Shown here one piece after another: positions 1 to 8,424 of a stretch of DNA of 34,223 nucleotides (positions within the stretch are counted from its first letter, which is position 1; every line of letters begins with the position of its first letter). The stretch is from Flavobacteriaceae bacterium. GTDB taxonomy: Bacteria; Bacteroidota; Bacteroidia; Flavobacteriales; Flavobacteriaceae. The notes under the pieces were generated by a model that did not search any database, was not told the DNA's origin, and saw only the letters and a program-made list of their open reading frames with translations. The DNA lies in the NCBI GenBank assembly GCA_027081505.1, contig JALWKK010000099.1, forward strand, positions 1-34,223, given 5' to 3'. The translations under genes and the position numbers were made by a program.

Positions 1-267
1 ACAGACTGGTTGTATCTTATTATTTTAGCTTCTGTTTGTACGGCATACGCTTTTATTGCTTCTATTCACGTAATGAAATGGCTTAGTCCTTATACCGTAA
101 TGCTTACGACAAATCTAGAACCTGTTTACGGAATACTTTTAGCATTACTCATTTTAGGCGATTCGGAGTATATGAGCAACCAATTTTATCTGGGTTCGGC
201 AATAATTTTACTAACTGTTTTAGCCAACGGATATCTAAAAATGAGAAAAAATCGATTAAGTTCTTAA
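1..267 (+). CDS. EamA/DMT-family permease, C-terminal fragment
   Basis: This is the 3' end of a gene whose start lies before the window: the reading frame is open from the first base (T-D-W-L-Y-L...) to the TAA at 265-267. About 88 residues are visible. They contain three hydrophobic stretches (around LIILASVCTAYAFIA, EPVYGILLALLILG and FYLGSAIILLTVLANGY) and end in a short basic tail. The pattern 'LEPVYGILLALLILGD' followed by a 'GSAIILLTVLANGYL' helix is typical of the last helices of EamA drug/metabolite transporters, which are inner-membrane permeases of unknown or varied substrate. No substrate can be assigned from the fragment. Confidence 0.75.
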   Translation, partial: TDWLYLIILASVCTAYAFIASIHVMKWLSPYTVMLTTNLEPVYGILLALLILGDSEYMSNQFYLGSAIILLTVLANGYLKMRKNRLSS

Positions 268-285
268 AGCTATAAAACAAAGTTT

Positions 286-293
286 TATATTTG
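286..293 (+). promoter_or_regulatory. Bacteroidota -7 promoter box for accA
   Basis: TATATTTG matches the Bacteroidota consensus TAnnTTTG exactly and lies 26 bases before the accA ATG, in the gap after the permease stop. No clean TTG -33 element is seen at the usual 17-23 base spacing. The assignment rests on the -7 box and its position. Confidence 0.5.
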
Positions 294-319
294 TAACTTA
301 AATCATTTATAAAATTTAT

Positions 320-1273
320 ATGGAATATCTTGATTTTGAATTACCCATCAAAGAATTACAAGAGCAATACGCAAAAGCCTGTAGTATTGGAAAAGACAGT
401 GAGATAGATGTTAGTGACACCTGCAAACAATTGGAAAAAAAACTTATCGAAACCAAAAAAAACATATACAACAACCTAACGTCTTGGCAACGGGTTCAAT
501 TATCACGTCATCCTAACAGACCTTACACGTTAGATTACATCAATGCTATATGTGGCGATTCCTTTTTAGAATTACACGGTGATCGCAATTTTAAGGACGA
601 CAAGGCAATGATTGGTGGTTTCGGAAAAATTGGAGATCAGAGTTATATGTTTATAGGGCAACAAAAAGGACATAACACAAAAACAAGGCAGTACAGAAAT
701 TTTGGTATGGCAAATCCGGAAGGATACAGAAAAGCATTACGACTAATGAAATCTGCCGAAAAATTCGGCATTCCAGTAGTAACACTTATCGATACACCGG
801 GAGCTTACCCCGGTATTGAAGCCGAAGAAAGAGGTCAAGGTGAAGCCATTGCACGTAACATACTTGAAATGACCCGACTAAAAGTACCCATAATTGTAGT
901 TATAATTGGAGAGGGTGCCAGCGGAGGCGCTTTGGGAATAGGTGTTGGAGATAAAGTTTTAATGCTTGAAAACACTTGGTACTCGGTTATTTCACCGGAG
1001 AGTTGTTCGTCTATTTTATGGCGAAGTTGGGAATTTAAAGAAAAAGCGGCAGAAGCACTTAAACTTACTGCTACCGATATGAAAAAAATGAAATTGGTAG
1101 ATGAAATAATCAAAGAACCTCTTGGTGGAGCACACGCAAACAGAGAAGAAACATTTATTACAGTTGCTAAAGCAATTGAAAAAAATTACAAACAATTAAA
1201 GAAGTTATCACCAAAAGAATTGGTTAAAAAACGAATGGATAAATATGCCAATATGGGTGTTTATAACGGATAA
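320..1273 (+). CDS. accA: Acetyl-CoA carboxylase carboxyltransferase subunit alpha
   Basis: The 317-residue product is the alpha subunit of the carboxyltransferase. With AccD it moves the carboxyl group from carboxybiotin to acetyl-CoA to give malonyl-CoA, the committed step of fatty acid synthesis, in the cytoplasm. The length is that of bacterial AccA. Family landmarks are the N-terminal helical part (residues 1-60), '[16 protein letters not shown]', '[29 protein letters not shown]' (seen in parts), and the glycine-rich '[15 protein letters not shown]' oxyanion/CoA-site region. The ATG at 320 gives the normal N-terminus. It has its own promoter box at 286-293 and is followed by an intrinsic terminator at 1299-1330, so it is probably monocistronic. 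No accD or accBC lies nearby, as is common. Confidence 0.97.
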   Translation: MEYLDFELPIKELQEQYAKACSIGKDSEIDVSDTCKQLEKKLIETKKNIYNNLTSWQRVQLSRHPNRPYTLDYINAICGDSFLELHGDRNFKDDKAMIGGFGKIGDQSYMFIGQQKGHNTKTRQYRNFGMANPEGYRKALRLMKSAEKFGIPVVTLIDTPGAYPGIEAEERGQGEAIARNILEMTRLKVPIIVVIIGEGASGGALGIGVGDKVLMLENTWYSVISPESCSSILWRSWEFKEKAAEALKLTATDMKKMKLVDEIIKEPLGGAHANREETFITVAKAIEKNYKQLKKLSPKELVKKRMDKYANMGVYNG

Positions 1274-1298
1274 CCATAACCAATATAAGACTTTATAA

Positions 1299-1330
1299 AA
1301 TTCCCGAATATTTTTTTCGGGAATTTTTTT
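1299..1330 (+). terminator. Intrinsic terminator after accA
   Basis: A perfect 10-bp stem, AATTCCCGAA (1299-1308) and TTCGGGAATT (1316-1325), with a 7-base loop is followed by a run of T (1326-1330). It starts 25 bases after the accA stop, on the correct strand. Confidence 0.85.
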
Positions 1331-1440
1331 CGCTATTAACAAAAAATCATAAGTTATAAACAGCCATTTGTTAATCAATAGTGAATAGCAAACCAAGCTT
1401 ATTTTGCAAATCTCTAAACATTTTTAGTTATTTTCGCTCT

Positions 1441-2985
1441 ATGGAAAAAATAAAACCTCACACATCTTTTAAAACCAAAACTTCACAAGTCATCCCTTTA
1501 GAAAAAGGAAAATTACCTCCACAAGCACTTGATTTAGAGGAGGTTGTGTTGGGTGCTATGATGATTGACAAAAAAGGTGTAGATGAGGTTATTGATATTC
1601 TTCATCCCGAAGTATTTTATAAAGATGCTCACAAGTACATTTATGAAGCCATCTTTACTCTTTTTGAAAAAGGAGAACCCATTGACTTATTAACGGTTTC
1701 TGCACAATTAAAGAAAGAAAAAAAGCTCGAACTTGCCGGAGGCGAATTTTACTTAATTCAACTTACACAAAAAGTAGCTTCTTCAGCACATATTGAGTAT
1801 CATTCACGTATTATTCTTCAAAAATACATTCAGCGAAGTTTAATAAAAATTTCAAACGAAATTATTGAAGAATCGTATGACGAAGGAACCGATGTTTTTG
1901 ATTTACTCGATACAGCCGAAGCTAAATTATATGAAATCACACAAGGAAATATTAAACGCTCTTCCGAAACTGCTCAAAATTTGGTGATTCAAGCAAAAAA
2001 ACGAATTGAAGAAATTGCAAATCGAGAAGGATTGTCCGGTATTCCTTCAGGTTTTGAAAAACTAGACAAACTTACCTCCGGATGGCAACCCAGCGATTTA
2101 ATAATAATTGCGGCACGTCCCGGTATGGGAAAAACTGCTTTTTCACTTTCAATGGCTAGAAATATAGCGGTAGAACATGCTATTCCTGTTGCATTTTTTT
2201 CGTTGGAAATGTCATCGGTACAATTAATTACAAGACTAATTTCTTCCGAAACCGGATTGAGTTCCGAAAAACTTAGAACCGGAAATCTAGCACAGCACGA
2301 ATGGGAACAACTTAACGTAAAAGTGAAAGCTCTTGAAAGTGCTCCGTTATTCATAGACGACACGCCTTCCCTTTCTATATTTGATTTACGAGCAAAAGCC
2401 AGAAGGTTATCATCGCAACACGGTATTAAACTCATTATGGTAGATTATTTACAACTTATGACTGCCGGCGGTAGCCAAAAAGGAGGAAATCGAGAGCAAG
2501 AAATTTCTACCATATCGCGTAACTTAAAAGCACTGGCTAAAGAGCTTAACATTCCGGTAATAGCATTATCTCAATTGTCTCGTGCCGTTGAAACAAGAGG
2601 AGGAAGTAAACGTCCTTTATTATCAGATTTAAGAGAATCGGGAGCCATTGAGCAAGATGCAGATATTGTATCGTTTATTTATCGTCCCGAATATTATAAA
2701 ATTGACGAATGGGATGATGAAGAGCATACACCAACAGCCGGACAAGCCGAGTTTATAGTTTCTAAACACCGTAATGGAGGTCTGGATGAAATTAGACTTA
2801 AATTTGTAGGACATCTCGGTAAGTTTGAAAACTTAGAAACCTTTGATTTTGTAACTACCGAAATACACTCGCGTATGAATGATGCGGCAAACGACGATAC
2901 GTTTAAAACCGAGAAACGAATTTCGCCAAACGAAGCCTTCGGAGATGAACTCCCGTCTGATAATCCCGATGATGTTCCTTTTTAA
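1441..2985 (+). CDS. dnaB: Replicative DNA helicase DnaB
   Basis: This is the hexameric 5'-3' helicase that unwinds the chromosome at the replication fork and recruits primase. From the ATG at 1441 the protein has 514 residues. An in-frame GTG at 1381 would add 20 residues, but the added segment does not look like a DnaB N-terminus, while MEKIKP...LEKGKLPPQALDLEE does, so the ATG is preferred. The N-terminal primase-interaction domain covers about residues 25-130. The RecA-like domain begins near 200 with Walker A ARPGMGKT at 225-232, followed by a Walker B-type 'KLIMVDYLQLM' and 'ALSQLSRAVETR' typical of DnaB. No intein is present. The protein ends in an acidic tail, DDVPF. A perfect palindrome overlaps the stop codon (2975-2992). 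Confidence 0.97.
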   Translation: MEKIKPHTSFKTKTSQVIPLEKGKLPPQALDLEEVVLGAMMIDKKGVDEVIDILHPEVFYKDAHKYIYEAIFTLFEKGEPIDLLTVSAQLKKEKKLELAGGEFYLIQLTQKVASSAHIEYHSRIILQKYIQRSLIKISNEIIEESYDEGTDVFDLLDTAEAKLYEITQGNIKRSSETAQNLVIQAKKRIEEIANREGLSGIPSGFEKLDKLTSGWQPSDLIIIAARPGMGKTAFSLSMARNIAVEHAIPVAFFSLEMSSVQLITRLISSETGLSSEKLRTGNLAQHEWEQLNVKVKALESAPLFIDDTPSLSIFDLRAKARRLSSQHGIKLIMVDYLQLMTAGGSQKGGNREQEISTISRNLKALAKELNIPVIALSQLSRAVETRGGSKRPLLSDLRESGAIEQDADIVSFIYRPEYYKIDEWDDEEHTPTAGQAEFIVSKHRNGGLDEIRLKFVGHLGKFENLETFDFVTTEIHSRMNDAANDDTFKTEKRISPNEAFGDELPSDNPDDVPF

Positions 2986-2992
2986 AAAGGAA
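2975..2992. repeat. 18-bp perfect palindrome across the dnaB stop
   Basis: TTCCTTTTTAAAAAGGAA is a perfect palindrome spanning the dnaB TAA (2983-2985), in the space between two converging genes (dnaB and the formate dehydrogenase, whose stop is at 3050). It could form a short hairpin that protects or ends transcripts, but its centre is all A/T and it has no following T run. Its function is unproven. Confidence 0.4.
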
Positions 2993-3049
2993 ACCCTAAA
3001 AAAAATGATTAATTAAACGTTTCTAATCTTTCTTTTAAAAAACAAAGTG

Positions 3050-5785
3050 CTAAATTTTAGTTTTTAATTGTTTTTGATATTTTCCTTTGCTTTTTCTAAT
3101 ACGAACAGCTACTACTTTATATTCCGGGCACATAGCTTCACTGTCATGAACATCGCCTGTAATAGTATTTATCATTATTTCAGGAAAATGAAACGTTGTG
3201 CTTAAAATTCCGGGGTTTACATCTGTTGTAATTTTTGCTTTAACATCTACTTTTCCTCGCGGAGATTCTAAACAAACAAAATCATTATTATTAATAAAAT
3301 GCTTTTCGGCATCTTTCGGGTTAATGAGTAAATAATCATCCTGTAGCAATTGTTTGTTGGCAGTTCGCCGAGTCATTGCACCACAGTTGTAGTGTACTAA
3401 TCCTCTGTTTGTAGTTAAAATATAAGGGTATTCTTTGGCGTGAGATTTTAGTTCTTGGGTTTCTTCCCATTGATGAAATTTAAAATATCCTTTTCCTCTT
3501 TTAAAAGTTTCGGTATGAAGAACTTTAGTGCCAACGCCTTCTTTATTTACGGGCCATTGTAAACCGTTTTTACCGAGTCGTTCCCAAGAAATTCCGGAAA
3601 AGAAAGGAACAATTTGAGAAATTTCTTCAAGCAAACCTTCGGGAGTGTAGTCGGGTTGCGGATATCCCATTTTATTCATAATATCAACTATAATTTGTCC
3701 GTCCGGTTTACTTCCTTTAATGGGTTCTACAACTTTTCGAACGGCTTGTACACGTCGTTCGCCATTGGTAAATGTTCCGCTTTTTTCTAAAAAAGATGCT
3801 CCCGGAAGAATGACATCTGCATACTTGGCGGTTTCGGTCATAAAGAGTTCTTGTACAATAACCAAATCGGTTTTTTCAAGAGCTTTGATCACCTTTTGAG
3901 TATTGGGGTCGGTTTGTACGACATCTTCACCTATAATCCAAATTGCTTTTAGTTTGCCTTCTAAGGCAGCATCAAACATTTCAGGAATTTTGTATCCTAT
4001 ATGAGAAGGGACTTCAGCTTGATAAAATTGATTGTATTTTTTATTAATTTCCGGTTGCGTAACATCTAAATATCCGGCTCCTTGATGAGGTTGCACACCC
4101 ATATCCGCTGCTCCTTGTACGTTGTTTTGCCCTCGTAATGGGTTTACTCCTACCCCTTTTCTTCCTATGTTTCCTGTTATAAGAGCCAAATCGGCAATTT
4201 GCATAACTGTAAATGTTCCTTGTGAATGTTCGGTTACTCCTAATCCGTGAAACGACATTGCGTTTGGTGCACTGGCATAAGCAATGGCAGCTTCCTTAAC
4301 CAAATTTCTATCTACATTGGATGTAGCTTCCATTTTATCGATATCTAATTGTAGAAGTTGTTCTTTAAATGAATCATAACCTTCTGTTCGGGTTTTTATA
4401 AAATTTTCATCAACCAACCCTTCGGTTACAATATAATACAACATCATATTAAGTACGGCAACGTTTGTTCCGGGACGCAGTGCCAGATGGTAGGTAGCAT
4501 ATTTTGCCAATTCGGTTTTTCGAGGATCTATAACAATACTTATGTTATCTTGCTTCATTGAAAATTGTTTCAACTTTGCTCCTGTTACCGGATGTGCATC
4601 GGTTGGGTTTGCTCCTATCACTAAAATACAATTGGTGTGTTTTAAATCTTCAATAGAGTTGGTTGCCGCTCCGGTTCCAAAACTGCGTTGCATTCCCAAT
4701 GCAGTAGGAGAATGACATACTCTGGCACAACCGTCTATGTTATTGGTTTGAATTACCGCTCTAAAAAACTTTTGCATTAAATAGTTTTCTTCATTGGTAC
4801 ACCGTGAAGAAGATATACCGGCAATACTATCGGGACCAAAATCGTTTTTGTATTGTGTTAGCTTTTCAGAAATATGGGCATAGACTTCATCCCAAGAAAC
4901 TTTTTCAAAAACACCATTACGCTTAATCATAGGAGAACGCAATCGGTCCGGGTGATTGTAAAACTGAAATGCATATCGTCCCTTTAAGCAAGTATGTCCT
5001 TGATTTACCTCAGCATCATAAGGTGCATGAATACTAACAATTTTATCATCTAGAGTAGCTACGTCAAGATTACACCCTACTCCGCAATAGGTACAAATAG
5101 TTCTGGTTTTTTTAGTATAGTTAATAGATTTGGATTGAAACACATCGCTTATTGCAGATGTCGGGCAAGCTTGCGAGCAAGCACCACAACTCACACAGGG
5201 AGAGTCTAAAAAATTTTGAGCTAATCCTTTTATAATTTTGCTGTCAAACCCTCTACCCGACATACTTAAAACAAATTGTCCTTGTACTTCGTCGCAAGCT
5301 CTCACACATCTATAACAATTTATACACTTTGATAAATCTGAGGTCATATATGGATGACTAAGATCTTTTTTTCTATTTAGATGATTGGCTCCTTCAGGAT
5401 AACGCACCTCTCTAATACCTACTTGAGCCGCAACGGTTTGAAGTTCGCAATTACCATTTACTTCGCACGTTAAACAATCTAAGGGATGATCTGTTAATAC
5501 TAATTCTACTATATTTTTTCGTAATTTTTTAATAGAATCTGTGCTGGTATAAATATATTGTCCTTCGGCAACCGGAGTGTGACAAGAAGCCATTGTTTTT
5601 GTTTTGCCATCTTTTTCTAATGCTACCTCTACGCTACATACTCTACACGAACCAAAAGGATCTAAATTTGGTGCATCACACAATGTAGGAATTAATTTTT
5701 CATCTTTATACCTTTTAATAAAAGAAAGAATTGTTTCCCCTTTTTGTATAGCATAAGGCTGGTTGTTAATGTAAGCAAAACTCAT
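3050..5785 (-). CDS. fdhA: Molybdenum/tungsten formate dehydrogenase, alpha subunit (Cys type)
   Basis: This 911-residue protein is predicted to oxidise formate to CO2 at a bis-molybdopterin guanine dinucleotide centre. Domains in order: a NuoG-like [2Fe-2S] domain (Cys36, 47, 50, 68); a His-Cys3 [4Fe-4S] site (His100, Cys104, 107, 113); a two-cluster ferredoxin domain (Cys154, 157, 160, 164 and Cys197, 200, 203, 207); the catalytic-domain cluster CTYCGVGC plus Cys266 (Cys231, 234, 238, 266) with Lys268 in LKGR; and the active site RVCHSP with Cys357 and His358. The Cys replaces the selenocysteine of some homologues. The C-terminal third is the dinucleotide-binding fold ending near 'VVAVRIRKSKG'. 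No small partner subunit or NAD-binding subunit is adjacent, so the electron acceptor is unknown. Its maturation factor FdhD is encoded at 22169-22963. The gap to the next upstream gene is 98 bases, so it probably has its own promoter. Confidence 0.93.
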   Translation of the reverse strand: MSFAYINNQPYAIQKGETILSFIKRYKDEKLIPTLCDAPNLDPFGSCRVCSVEVALEKDGKTKTMASCHTPVAEGQYIYTSTDSIKKLRKNIVELVLTDHPLDCLTCEVNGNCELQTVAAQVGIREVRYPEGANHLNRKKDLSHPYMTSDLSKCINCYRCVRACDEVQGQFVLSMSGRGFDSKIIKGLAQNFLDSPCVSCGACSQACPTSAISDVFQSKSINYTKKTRTICTYCGVGCNLDVATLDDKIVSIHAPYDAEVNQGHTCLKGRYAFQFYNHPDRLRSPMIKRNGVFEKVSWDEVYAHISEKLTQYKNDFGPDSIAGISSSRCTNEENYLMQKFFRAVIQTNNIDGCARVCHSPTALGMQRSFGTGAATNSIEDLKHTNCILVIGANPTDAHPVTGAKLKQFSMKQDNISIVIDPRKTELAKYATYHLALRPGTNVAVLNMMLYYIVTEGLVDENFIKTRTEGYDSFKEQLLQLDIDKMEATSNVDRNLVKEAAIAYASAPNAMSFHGLGVTEHSQGTFTVMQIADLALITGNIGRKGVGVNPLRGQNNVQGAADMGVQPHQGAGYLDVTQPEINKKYNQFYQAEVPSHIGYKIPEMFDAALEGKLKAIWIIGEDVVQTDPNTQKVIKALEKTDLVIVQELFMTETAKYADVILPGASFLEKSGTFTNGERRVQAVRKVVEPIKGSKPDGQIIVDIMNKMGYPQPDYTPEGLLEEISQIVPFFSGISWERLGKNGLQWPVNKEGVGTKVLHTETFKRGKGYFKFHQWEETQELKSHAKEYPYILTTNRGLVHYNCGAMTRRTANKQLLQDDYLLINPKDAEKHFINNNDFVCLESPRGKVDVKAKITTDVNPGILSTTFHFPEIMINTITGDVHDSEAMCPEYKVVAVRIRKSKGKYQKQLKTKI

Positions 5786-5883
5786 AGAAATTATATTTTA
5801 CGTAAACCCATATTGGTTATGCAAAATACAATATTTTTTTGGTACTCAAAATGATTTTATTAGAATAGCGAGCTGTTAAAAAA

Positions 5884-6396
5884 CTATCTTTTTTTAAATT
5901 TTGGGAAAAAACGCCCAACGTTTTTATTGTATTCTTTATAAAAATCAAATTGACTTTCTAAAATTTCATCTTCTGCTTTAGATTTAAGGTATAAAACTCC
6001 CCAAAGTAAAAGTGTTATTACTATTTTTATTATACTAAAATGGTATAACGAAAATGCCAGTAATAATAGTAACATTCCGACATATGAAGGATGCCTAATA
6101 TATTTGTAGATGCCTCTAAATCTGAAATTATTATTATAGACAGCAACTAAGTCACCCTTCGAGTATTTTAGATTAAAAATACCTAAGAAGATAATTATTA
6201 TTCCGAAAGCAAATAAAAAGATTGAAAAGTACGAAACCCAAACAGGAGTTTTAAATACCAAAATAGGCAATTCAGATTCTAAAAAAGAAAACAAGACAAA
6301 TGCTCCCAAAAGGGAAAATATAAAAGCATCTAAAAAAAATGTTTTCTTCAAAGTGATTTTTTTATTATTTTTCAAAACAATTAAATTGCAAATCAA
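5884..6396 (-). CDS. Isoprenylcysteine carboxyl methyltransferase-like membrane protein
   Basis: This is a small integral membrane protein of about 170 residues. It has hydrophobic segments near 'FIFSLLGAFVLFSFL', 'YFSIFLFAFGIIIIFLGIF' and 'LLLLLAFSLYHFSI', and the signature 'YIRHPSYVGMLL' followed by 'EYNKNVGRFFPKF' near the C-terminus. The RHPxYxG motif and the late Glu-rich 'KAEDEILESQF' are hallmarks of the ICMT/PEMT-like family of SAM-dependent membrane methyltransferases. The true substrate of bacterial members is generally unknown. The start is uncertain: no ATG precedes the first hydrophobic segment. A TTG at 6394-6396 is the candidate given here, and the frame has a stop a few codons upstream. 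It lies between fdhA (same strand, 98 bases away) and the divergently transcribed acs. Confidence 0.75.
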   Translation of the reverse strand: MICNLIVLKNNKKITLKKTFFLDAFIFSLLGAFVLFSFLESELPILVFKTPVWVSYFSIFLFAFGIIIIFLGIFNLKYSKGDLVAVYNNNFRFRGIYKYIRHPSYVGMLLLLLAFSLYHFSIIKIVITLLLWGVLYLKSKAEDEILESQFDFYKEYNKNVGRFFPKFKKR

Positions 6397-6468
6397 TAAA
6401 CAAATAATCTAAACCGTATATTATGTTTATCGTCTAAATGTACATTTTATCTATGAAATACACAAAAA

Positions 6469-8367
6469 ATGAAAAACATCATTATATCATCAGAAAAAGA
6501 CTACTTCAAAAAGTATAAAAAAAGTGTAACTGAACCCGAAGAGTTTTGGGAAACCATAGCCTCTCAATTCGATTGGAAAAAAAAATGGTCTAAAACCCTA
6601 GAATGGGATTTTAACACCCCATCTGTAAAGTGGTTTCTTAATGGAAAATTAAATATTACTGAAAATTGTTTGGACAGACATCTGAAAGACTTTGGTAATA
6701 AAACGGCTATTCTTTGGGAACCAAACAATCCCGGAGAAACAGCAAAACATATTTCGTACAAAGAGTTACATCGGGAAGTTTGCAAATTTGCTAACGTTTT
6801 AAAAAACAACAATATTAAAAAAGGCGATCGAGTTTGTTTGTATATGCCAATGATTCCTCAATTAGCAATAGCTATGCTTGCTTGTGCTCGTATCGGGGCA
6901 ATTCACTCTGTTGTTTTTGCCGGTTTTTCCAGTAAAGCGATAGAGGGCAGAATAAATGATGCTTTGTGCAAAATGCTTATTACCACAAACGAAATGTTTC
7001 GAGGAGCTAAAACAATAGGATTAAAAGCAATTTGTGATGAGGCCCTTAAAAATTGTCCTACAGTTAAAAAAGTAATCGTTTTTAACCGAACCCAAACTCC
7101 GGTTGCAATGAATCCGAAAAGAGATGTTTTTTGGAGTGAAGAAATTGAAAACGCATCTTCCGATTGTCCGGCTGAAATAATGGACAGCGAAGACCCTTTA
7201 TTTATTCTTTACACATCCGGCTCTACCGGAACACCTAAAGGAATGGTACATTCTACCGGAGGTTATATGGTTGGCAGTACGTATACTTTTTTAAATGTTT
7301 TTCAATATCGAACCAACGATATTTATTGGTGCACGGCAGATATAGGTTGGATAACAGGACACAGCTATATTATTTACGGTCCTTTGTGCGCCGGAGCAAC
7401 TACTGTACTATTTGAGGGTGTTCCATCGTATCCCGATTACGGAAGATTTTGGCAACTCATTGAAAAACACAAAGTAAACCAATTTTATACTGCTCCTACT
7501 GCTATTCGCGCTTTAGAAAAACAACCCATTTCATTTGTAGAAAAATACGATTTATCTTCCATAAAAGTATTAGGTACAGTAGGCGAGCCAATTAATAACG
7601 AAGCTTGGCAATGGTACCACAAATACATAGGAAAAGAAAAAACACCTATAGTAGACACCTGGTGGCAAACCGAAACCGGTGCTATTATGATTTCTTCTCT
7701 GGCAGGAATAACCCCAGAGAAACCAACCTTTGCAACCTTACCTTTACCGGGAGTACAACCCGTCTTGCTTGATGACAATAAGAAAGAAATTGTTGGAAAT
7801 CCTGCCGAAGGCAGATTGGCTATCGCCTTTCCTTGGCCTTCAATGGCACGTACAATTTGGAATAATCACAAACGGTTTAAAGAAGTTTATTTTTCAACTT
7901 TTGAAGGTTATTATTTTACAGGCGACGGAGCGTTAAGAGATGAAAAAGGAAACTACCGAATTACGGGGAGAGTAGATGATATTGTAATTGTATCCGGTCA
8001 TAATCTGGGTACTGCTCCTATTGAAAATACCATAGACGAACACCCCAAAGTAGTCGAGTGTGCCGTGATAGGTTTTCCGCACGAAATTAAAGGGAATGCC
8101 TTATACGCTTTTGCTACATTGTATCACCAAGAAGATGCTTCCGAACAATTAAAAATAGAAATTAACAACCTAATTGCCAAAGAAATAGGTGTAATTTATA
8201 AACTCGATAAAATTCAATTTGTAAATGGATTGCCCAAAACAAGAAGCGGGAAAATTATGCGAAGAATATTACGGAAAATCGCTTCCGGAGAAACTACCGA
8301 TTTAGGCGATACTTCAACCCTATTAAATCCGCAGATTGTAGAAGAAATTATTAAAAATAAAATATAA
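6469..8367 (+). CDS. acs: Acetyl-CoA synthetase
   Basis: This 632-residue cytoplasmic enzyme makes acetyl-CoA from acetate, ATP and CoA through acetyl-AMP, and allows growth on or scavenging of acetate. The ANL-superfamily motifs are present in order: YTSGSTGTPKG (248-258), the acetate-pocket motif DTWWQTETG, YFTGDGA and ITGRVDD, and the C-terminal PKTRSGKIMRR with the adenylation lysine at Lys595. That lysine is the usual site of regulatory acetylation. WWQTETG separates it from longer-chain acyl-CoA and acetoacetyl-CoA synthetases, although a propionate-preferring enzyme cannot be excluded. The length is slightly below the usual ~650. The ATG at 6469 is preceded by a near-consensus TACATTTT box at 6441-6448. 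Confidence 0.93.
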   Translation: MKNIIISSEKDYFKKYKKSVTEPEEFWETIASQFDWKKKWSKTLEWDFNTPSVKWFLNGKLNITENCLDRHLKDFGNKTAILWEPNNPGETAKHISYKELHREVCKFANVLKNNNIKKGDRVCLYMPMIPQLAIAMLACARIGAIHSVVFAGFSSKAIEGRINDALCKMLITTNEMFRGAKTIGLKAICDEALKNCPTVKKVIVFNRTQTPVAMNPKRDVFWSEEIENASSDCPAEIMDSEDPLFILYTSGSTGTPKGMVHSTGGYMVGSTYTFLNVFQYRTNDIYWCTADIGWITGHSYIIYGPLCAGATTVLFEGVPSYPDYGRFWQLIEKHKVNQFYTAPTAIRALEKQPISFVEKYDLSSIKVLGTVGEPINNEAWQWYHKYIGKEKTPIVDTWWQTETGAIMISSLAGITPEKPTFATLPLPGVQPVLLDDNKKEIVGNPAEGRLAIAFPWPSMARTIWNNHKRFKEVYFSTFEGYYFTGDGALRDEKGNYRITGRVDDIVIVSGHNLGTAPIENTIDEHPKVVECAVIGFPHEIKGNALYAFATLYHQEDASEQLKIEINNLIAKEIGVIYKLDKIQFVNGLPKTRSGKIMRRILRKIASGETTDLGDTSTLLNPQIVEEIIKNKI

Positions 8368-8424
8368 TTAACCGGTAAACCAAATACTATTTATACATTA
8401 GCGTGATAAAAAATTGAAAAACAC

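Noticed and set aside
1381-1440. A longer DnaB start at the GTG
   Set aside because: The 20 extra residues do not resemble a DnaB N-terminus, whereas the ATG at 1441 gives a normal one.
1989-2435. 148-codon open frame on the minus strand inside dnaB
   Set aside because: It lies wholly antisense to a strongly conserved gene and its product has no recognisable feature.
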